Assembly: GCA_937948985.1 (NCBI GenBank)
Contig: CALFAK010000094.1
Location: 1 to 64,000 of the forward strand
DNA from: an uncultured Neomegalonema sp.
GTDB lineage: Bacteria > Pseudomonadota > Alphaproteobacteria > Rhodobacterales > Rhodobacteraceae
Direction of reading: 5' to 3'
Length of the DNA: 64,000 nucleotides
Part shown: piece by piece, positions 53,376 to 64,000 of the stretch
How the letters are laid out: every line of letters starts with the position of its first letter
Numbering within the stretch: the stretch's first letter is position 1
Notes under the pieces: generated by a model
What the model was told of the DNA's origin: nothing
What the model saw: only the letters and a program-made list of their open reading frames with translations
The model's database searches: none
Translations under genes and position numbers: made by a program

Positions 53376-54845
53376 TCAATCACCTTGGCCAAAGTCTTCA
53401 AGTCCATAGCGATTTAGCTTTATGTACAGACTTTGACGACTCAATCCCAAGAGATCAGCTGCAGATGCCCGATTATTATTAGTCTGCGTGAGCGCCGCTT
53501 CGATGCACATTTTCTCAATCACATCGACCGAATCCCGGATCAGCTCTTTCATCGGAACACGTCCGACAAGCTCAGAAATCCCGCCGGGCGGACTTTCGGG
53601 GCCAACCGGACGCGCCACTTTTCCAGGTTCGCGACGGCGCGCATCAGACAAAATCAAAACAAACTGGGCATCCGGTCCATTAGTCGTAGATGAAGCCGAA
53701 ATAGAAACATCACTGGATTCGCCCGTTTCAGCCTGAACGACAGTCGCAAAATTTGTGACACGCCCCTCTTTCTTCAATTTCGAGAGCAAGACCTGGCTAT
53801 CGACTGAGGATGCGCCAATCCAGTTACTGATGTGGCGATCAACCAATCGATCTTTACTAACAGCATTGATAAAATCGAGAAATTTTTCATTCACCTCAAT
53901 AACATTACCCTGCCCATCAAGGAGAACAACACCTTCAGGCAATGTCCGTAATAGCTGTAACTCATCAGAACCGCCGTGCCGCGCGGTTGACGCATCTGCA
54001 TTGCTGCAATCGAATTTTAACAGCAAATTATTCTGGCCGTTTTCCCTGAACGGCTCTACCGATATTGCACATTGGACATTGTTGTGCGTGCTTAGTGCAT
54101 CAAACTTCTTGGAATTACCTTGGTGATGCGCTTCAGTCATGATTTCCGCCGCGTTTTTACGCGAGCCGCGATCCAGCACATTTACTACCGGATCACCAAT
54201 CAACTTTTGAATATCTTTCCCGAATAGTTTTGTAGCAGTACGATTTCCGTCCAAAATGGTCCGGTTCGCACCGTTTACAACGAGTATTGCGTCGTTTGAG
54301 ATCTGAAAAATCGTCCGATACCGCACTTCAGTCTCGCGTAGTTTGCGATAATCCGCCTCAAGCTCCATATGCGACTGTAAAAGACGAGTTTGAGCACTTG
54401 CGATTTGGCTTTGGTTTTCGCCAAATGCCAAAAGCGATTTTCCGTAAGACGGGCGAACAAGCCTGTATGTAACAGGCAGGTCAGAGCCAGGTCGGACAGG
54501 GTGATTTACTTGGCGCGAAGAGCTTGATCCGCTGCGGTTAACATCTTCCAATAGTGATATTATTTTTTCACTAGACTCAGACGTAACAACCTCAGATAAT
54601 TTTTTTCCGACCCAAGAATGCGCCTGCAATTTTTCAAACGCCCGATCGCGATAAGCAACGTCTTCAATGACGCCGCTTTGCGACAAGACTAACGTAATAT
54701 CGGAGCCACTGAACACGAGTTCAGCAACACCTTTTTCATCGATGTTTTGAAAATGGGCCTCAGGATCATGAAATGTGCGCGCTGCCACACCAGAATCGCT
54801 TCCCCCTTGCGGGCTCCGAAGATCATCAGGGACCGAGTGTGACAT
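53376..54845 (-). CDS. ppsR: Photosystem repressor PpsR/CrtJ
   Basis: A 489-residue transcription factor: N-terminal region, PAS-type sensor domains (about 55-150, 165-280, 300-410) and a Fis-type helix-turn-helix at the C-terminus (residues 441-489, NRASAADLLGLSRQSLYIKLNRYGLEDF). Cys447 just before the helix-turn-helix corresponds in position to the redox-sensitive cysteine of Rhodobacter PpsR/CrtJ. Under oxygen PpsR binds paired TGTN12ACA sites, several of which are in this window. It is separate from the bchG operon on the same strand and diverges from bchF. No aerR/ppaA follows it. Confidence 0.95.
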   Translation of the reverse strand: MSHSVPDDLRSPQGGSDSGVAARTFHDPEAHFQNIDEKGVAELVFSGSDITLVLSQSGVIEDVAYRDRAFEKLQAHSWVGKKLSEVVTSESSEKIISLLEDVNRSGSSSSRQVNHPVRPGSDLPVTYRLVRPSYGKSLLAFGENQSQIASAQTRLLQSHMELEADYRKLRETEVRYRTIFQISNDAILVVNGANRTILDGNRTATKLFGKDIQKLIGDPVVNVLDRGSRKNAAEIMTEAHHQGNSKKFDALSTHNNVQCAISVEPFRENGQNNLLLKFDCSNADASTARHGGSDELQLLRTLPEGVVLLDGQGNVIEVNEKFLDFINAVSKDRLVDRHISNWIGASSVDSQVLLSKLKKEGRVTNFATVVQAETGESSDVSISASSTTNGPDAQFVLILSDARRREPGKVARPVGPESPPGGISELVGRVPMKELIRDSVDVIEKMCIEAALTQTNNNRASAADLLGLSRQSLYIKLNRYGLEDFGQGD

Positions 54846-55036
54846 AGAACAATGTTCCGTTCGGGTCAGGTTTTCAACAAATCGGCACTGCTAATCGCCG
54901 CACTACAGACAAAGAAATTCATATTTTAACGTGACTTAACGCACCAAATTCAGCGCTGCAAGACCAGATCGAACACACGAAACAGCCTGTAACAGACATC
55001 TTGTATGAACAATCGACAAATGTAAACTTTAATAAG

Positions 55037-55054
55037 CGTCAATTTAAGTTGACA
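55037..55054. promoter_or_regulatory. PpsR/CrtJ operator upstream of bchF
   Basis: CGTCAATTTAAGTTGACA fits TGT-N12-ACA with a first-base change and the preferred inner TC/GA. It lies 60 bp upstream of the bchF GTG. A second site with 8-bp spacing was not found; a near-site, TGTATGAACAATCGACA, at 55002-55018 has N11 instead of N12 and a wider gap. Confidence 0.62.
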
Positions 55055-55114
55055 CTTTTACAGATTGGACGTTACCGTTCCTCAGCACCACACGAAATCG
55101 GGGATCAAAAAACG

Positions 55115-56903
<1,789 letters not shown>

Positions 56904-56904
<1 letters not shown>

Positions 56905-58458
56905 TGCAGTTGACCATCTGGACATATGAAGGCCCACCCCATGTCGGCGCGATGCGTGTTGCATCCTCGATGACGGATCTGCACTACGTGCTGCACGCGC
57001 CACAAGGCGATACCTATGCCGACCTGCTGTTTACGATGATCGAGCGGCGCAAGACGCGCCCGCCCGTGACCTACACAACCTTTCAGGCCCGTGATTTGGG
57101 TGCTGATACCGCAGAAATCTTCAAGACGGCTTGCCGCGAAGCCGTTGAGCGGTTCAAGCCGCAGGCTGTGCTGGTCGGGGCAAGCTGTACGGCGGAACTG
57201 ATCCAAGACGATCCCGGAGGGCTGGCCAAGACGCTCGATTTAGGGATTCCGGTGATTCCGCTGGAATTGCCCTCCTATCAGAAGAAGGAAAACTGGGGCG
57301 CCGCGGAGACGTTTTATCAGCTGGTGCGCGGGTTTGCGGGTGGACGTACGGCTGAACCGAAAGCCGAAGGCGCGCGCAAGTCTTGCAATATTCTTGGCCC
57401 GACATCGCTGGGTTTCCGCTGTCGTGATGACATTGTCGAAGTCCAGAAGCTGCTAGTGGAACTGGGCGTTGATGTGAACGTGGTCGCGCCTCTGGGGGCC
57501 AGCCCTGCGGACTTGACGCGTCTGCCGAACGCCGATTTTAACATTCTGCTGTATCCTGAGATTGCCGATACAGCAGCACGATGGCTGGAGCGGGAATTCA
57601 AGCAACCCTGCGTACGCACCGTGCCCATCGGCATTGGCGCGACCCATAAATTTATCCGTGAAGTGGCTGCACTGGCGGGGGTCGATCCTGAGCCTGTAAT
57701 CGGATCAGAAGATGATCGTTTCTCGTGGTATTCGCGGAGCATCGACTCCAACTATCTGACCGGAAAGCGTGTTTTCATCTATGGCGATGCAACACATGCG
57801 GTTGCAGCGGCGCGGGTTGCGGAAAAAGAACTCGGCTTCAAAGTTTGCGGTCTTGGCACATACTCCCGTGAATTCGCCCGCGATGTACGCGCGGCGGCCA
57901 AGGAATACGGTGTTGAGCCGCTCATTACCGACGACCACCTCGAAATCGAAGATGCGATTATCGCGGCGCAGCCCGAACTGGTACTCGGAACGCAGATGGA
58001 GCGTCACGTGGCCAAGCGCCTTCGCATTCCCTGCGCGGTGATCTCTGCCCCGATTCATGTGCAGGATTTCCCGGCCCGCTACTCACCGCAAATGGGTTTT
58101 GAGGGTGCGAATGTGATTTTCGACAGTTGGGTTCATCCGCTGACGATGGGTCTCGAAGAACACCTGCTGACGATGTTCCGAGATGATTTCGAGTTCAATG
58201 ATGACGCCAAAGCCTCGCACCTCGCCACCATTGGTGGCGGTGGTTCAAAGTCCGGGAAAGCGGTGCAGAATAATGGTGCGCCCGAAAAAGTTATAGAAGA
58301 ACCCGCAAACGATATGGTCGATGGTTCGCCCTCTTGGGCAACCGATGCTGAAAAGGAATTGAAGAAAATCCCGTTCTTCGTGCGCGGCAAAGCCCGCCGC
58401 AATACGGAGGCTTTCGCCGCTCAAAACGGCCTCGCCCTCATAACTGTAGAGACGCTCT

Positions 58459-58487
<29 letters not shown>
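56904..58487 (+). CDS. bchB: Dark-operative protochlorophyllide reductase subunit B
   Basis: A 527-residue NifK-like subunit, partner of BchN. It starts [49 protein letters not shown] at ATG 56904; the frame open to 56709 is inside bchN and is rejected. [18 protein letters not shown] and [23 protein letters not shown] are typical. The C-terminal domain (about 475-527, [28 protein letters not shown]) is the protochlorophyllide-reductase tail joined by a Gly/Ser-rich linker. It overlaps bchH by 29 bp. Confidence 0.97.
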
Positions 58488-63131
<4,644 letters not shown>

Positions 63132-63143
63132 GGGGCGGGCACG

Positions 63144-63836
63144 ATGACCGATGCCAGCTACACCCAGCGACGCGGTGAGATAAAAACCTATTTCGACCGC
63201 ACCGCAATCGACGCCTGGAAGCGTTTTGCATCCGACCAACCCTTGAGCAAAATCAGGGCGACAGTGCGGGCGGGCCGTGATGAGATGCGGACAACAATGC
63301 TGTCCTATCTCCCCGAGGACCTGAGCGGCTGGCGCATTCTGGATGCGGGCTGCGGGTCGGGCGCGATGTCGATAGAATTGGCACAACGCGGCGCGGATGT
63401 GCTGGGCATTGACCTGTCGCCCGAGATCGTGCGGTTCGGCACGGAAAACCTACCCGAAATCACAGGTGGAGGGACGGTTGAGCTGACCAGCGGTGACATG
63501 CTGGACCCCGCATTAGGCAACTTTCACGCGGTTGTTGCGATGGATTCTGTGATCCACTACCAAACGGCGGATGCGGTTCAGGCGCTGTCGGCGCTGGCCG
63601 CACGGACCAGCCGTAAAATCGTTTTCACGTTCGCCCCGCGCACGCCTTTGCTGGCAACGATGCACACCGCTGGAAAAGTCTTCCCGCGCGCTGACCGTGC
63701 GCCCGCGATAGTGCCCGTCTCGCCGCGCAAGCTGACCAACCAGTTGAATGTGATCGATCATTGGGCTGTGGGCCGCACGCAGAGGGTGAACAAGGGCTTC
63801 TATATTTCTCAGGCAATGGAACTGACGCATAGATGA
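63144..63836 (+). CDS. bchM: Magnesium protoporphyrin IX O-methyltransferase
   Basis: A 230-residue SAM-dependent methyltransferase that esterifies the C13 propionate of Mg-protoporphyrin IX, the step after BchH. SAM motif I is WRILDAGCGSGAMSIELAQRGADVLGIDLS (about 68-97); family features include YFDRTAIDAWKRFASDQPLSKIRATVRAGRDEM and the C-terminal VNKGFYISQAMEL. GGGGCGGGC before ATG 63144. Stop overlaps the lhaA ATG. Confidence 0.95.
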   Translation: MTDASYTQRRGEIKTYFDRTAIDAWKRFASDQPLSKIRATVRAGRDEMRTTMLSYLPEDLSGWRILDAGCGSGAMSIELAQRGADVLGIDLSPEIVRFGTENLPEITGGGTVELTSGDMLDPALGNFHAVVAMDSVIHYQTADAVQALSALAARTSRKIVFTFAPRTPLLATMHTAGKVFPRADRAPAIVPVSPRKLTNQLNVIDHWAVGRTQRVNKGFYISQAMELTHR

Positions 63837-64000
63837 CGACAAAGGCGCAAAAATCGAAGATGGTGGCATTCTGGCAGACGGTCGGGATACGCTTTCTGCC
63901 GTTCGCGGATGCCGCGACGGTCGATTTGCCTCTTGGCCGATTGCTGCGCCTGTCGATGTTCCAACTGTCTGTCGGTATGGCCGCTGTGCTGCTCACAGGA
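63833..64000 (+). CDS. lhaA: LhaA-type BCH/PUC-family protein, 5' part
   Basis: The first 56 codons of a gene cut by the window end. MTTKAQKSKMVAFWQTVGIRFLPFADAATVDLPLGRLLRLSMFQLSVGMAAVLLTG is the N-terminus of LhaA (orf1696/F1696), a light-harvesting 1 assembly factor encoded after bchM in Rhodobacter. It belongs to the same family as the pucC gene at 51026-52372. In relatives puhA follows. Confidence 0.9.
   Translation, partial: MTTKAQKSKMVAFWQTVGIRFLPFADAATVDLPLGRLLRLSMFQLSVGMAAVLLTG

Noticed and set aside
55001-55114. N-terminal extension of bchF from TTG 55001
   Set aside because: It runs through the PpsR operator and shows no BchF similarity; GTG 55115 fits size and start context.

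Overview
The window comes from an aerobic anoxygenic phototrophic alphaproteobacterium, most likely of the Rhodobacterales (Roseobacter/Rhodobacter type). The evidence is the gene order crtC-crtD / crtE-crtF-bchCXYZ-pufQBALMC and bchP-pucC-bchG-ppsR / bchFNBHLM-lhaA, tandem TGTN12ACA (PpsR) operators in front of these units, a GTTCN7GTTC-type LexA box, and typical alphaproteobacterial genes (ialB-like, TRAP transporter, B12-dependent ribonucleotide reductase). The species cannot be named from sequence reading alone.

Layout. 1-4440: ordinary flank (end of a DUF2064 glycosyltransferase gene, a hybrid histidine kinase, an AEC-family carrier, a conserved hypothetical protein). 4515-17903: first half of the photosynthesis gene cluster. 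crtDC and crtEF diverge from two PpsR sites, and bchC starts behind another pair. bchCXYZ runs into pufQ, pufB, pufA, pufL, pufM and a tetraheme pufC, and the run is closed by an intrinsic terminator.

17936-49357: about 31 kb with no photosynthesis gene. It contains an enoyl-CoA hydratase-like gene followed by the decayed remains of a tripartite tricarboxylate transporter; DUF1028, Rieske oxygenase and RidA genes; a five-gene operon of two DUF4178 proteins, an overlooked 51-residue secreted or anchored peptide, a short DUF350 membrane protein and a membrane-fused aminopropyltransferase; a radical-SAM/DUF4130 putative DNA-repair pair behind a perfect SOS box; ialB; a degenerate receiver-like protein; nrdJ with a DnaA box and NrdR-like boxes; a CoA-ester catabolic block (acyl-CoA dehydrogenase, CoA-transferase, three crotonase-fold enzymes); chorismate mutase-hisC-prephenate dehydrogenase; rarD-sodB; a ParD/ParE-like toxin-antitoxin pair; and a TRAP transporter coupled to an amidase.

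49517-64000: second half of the photosynthesis cluster. A small membrane protein, bchP, pucC and bchG lie on the minus strand behind a PpsR-site pair. ppsR is next on the minus strand, followed directly by divergent bchF-bchN-bchB-bchH-bchL-bchM-lhaA (lhaA is cut by the window end). No aerR/ppaA gene lies beside ppsR, where Rhodobacter carries one.

Together the pigment genes give the Mg branch (bchH, bchM), dark protochlorophyllide reduction (bchLNB), chlorophyllide reduction (bchXYZ), C3 side-chain steps (bchF, bchC), esterification and tail reduction (bchG, bchP), and the carotenoid steps crtE, C, D and F. The reaction centre and LH1 come from puf. crtI, crtB, bchD, bchI, bchO, the Mg-protoporphyrin ester cyclase and puhA are not in the window and must lie elsewhere.
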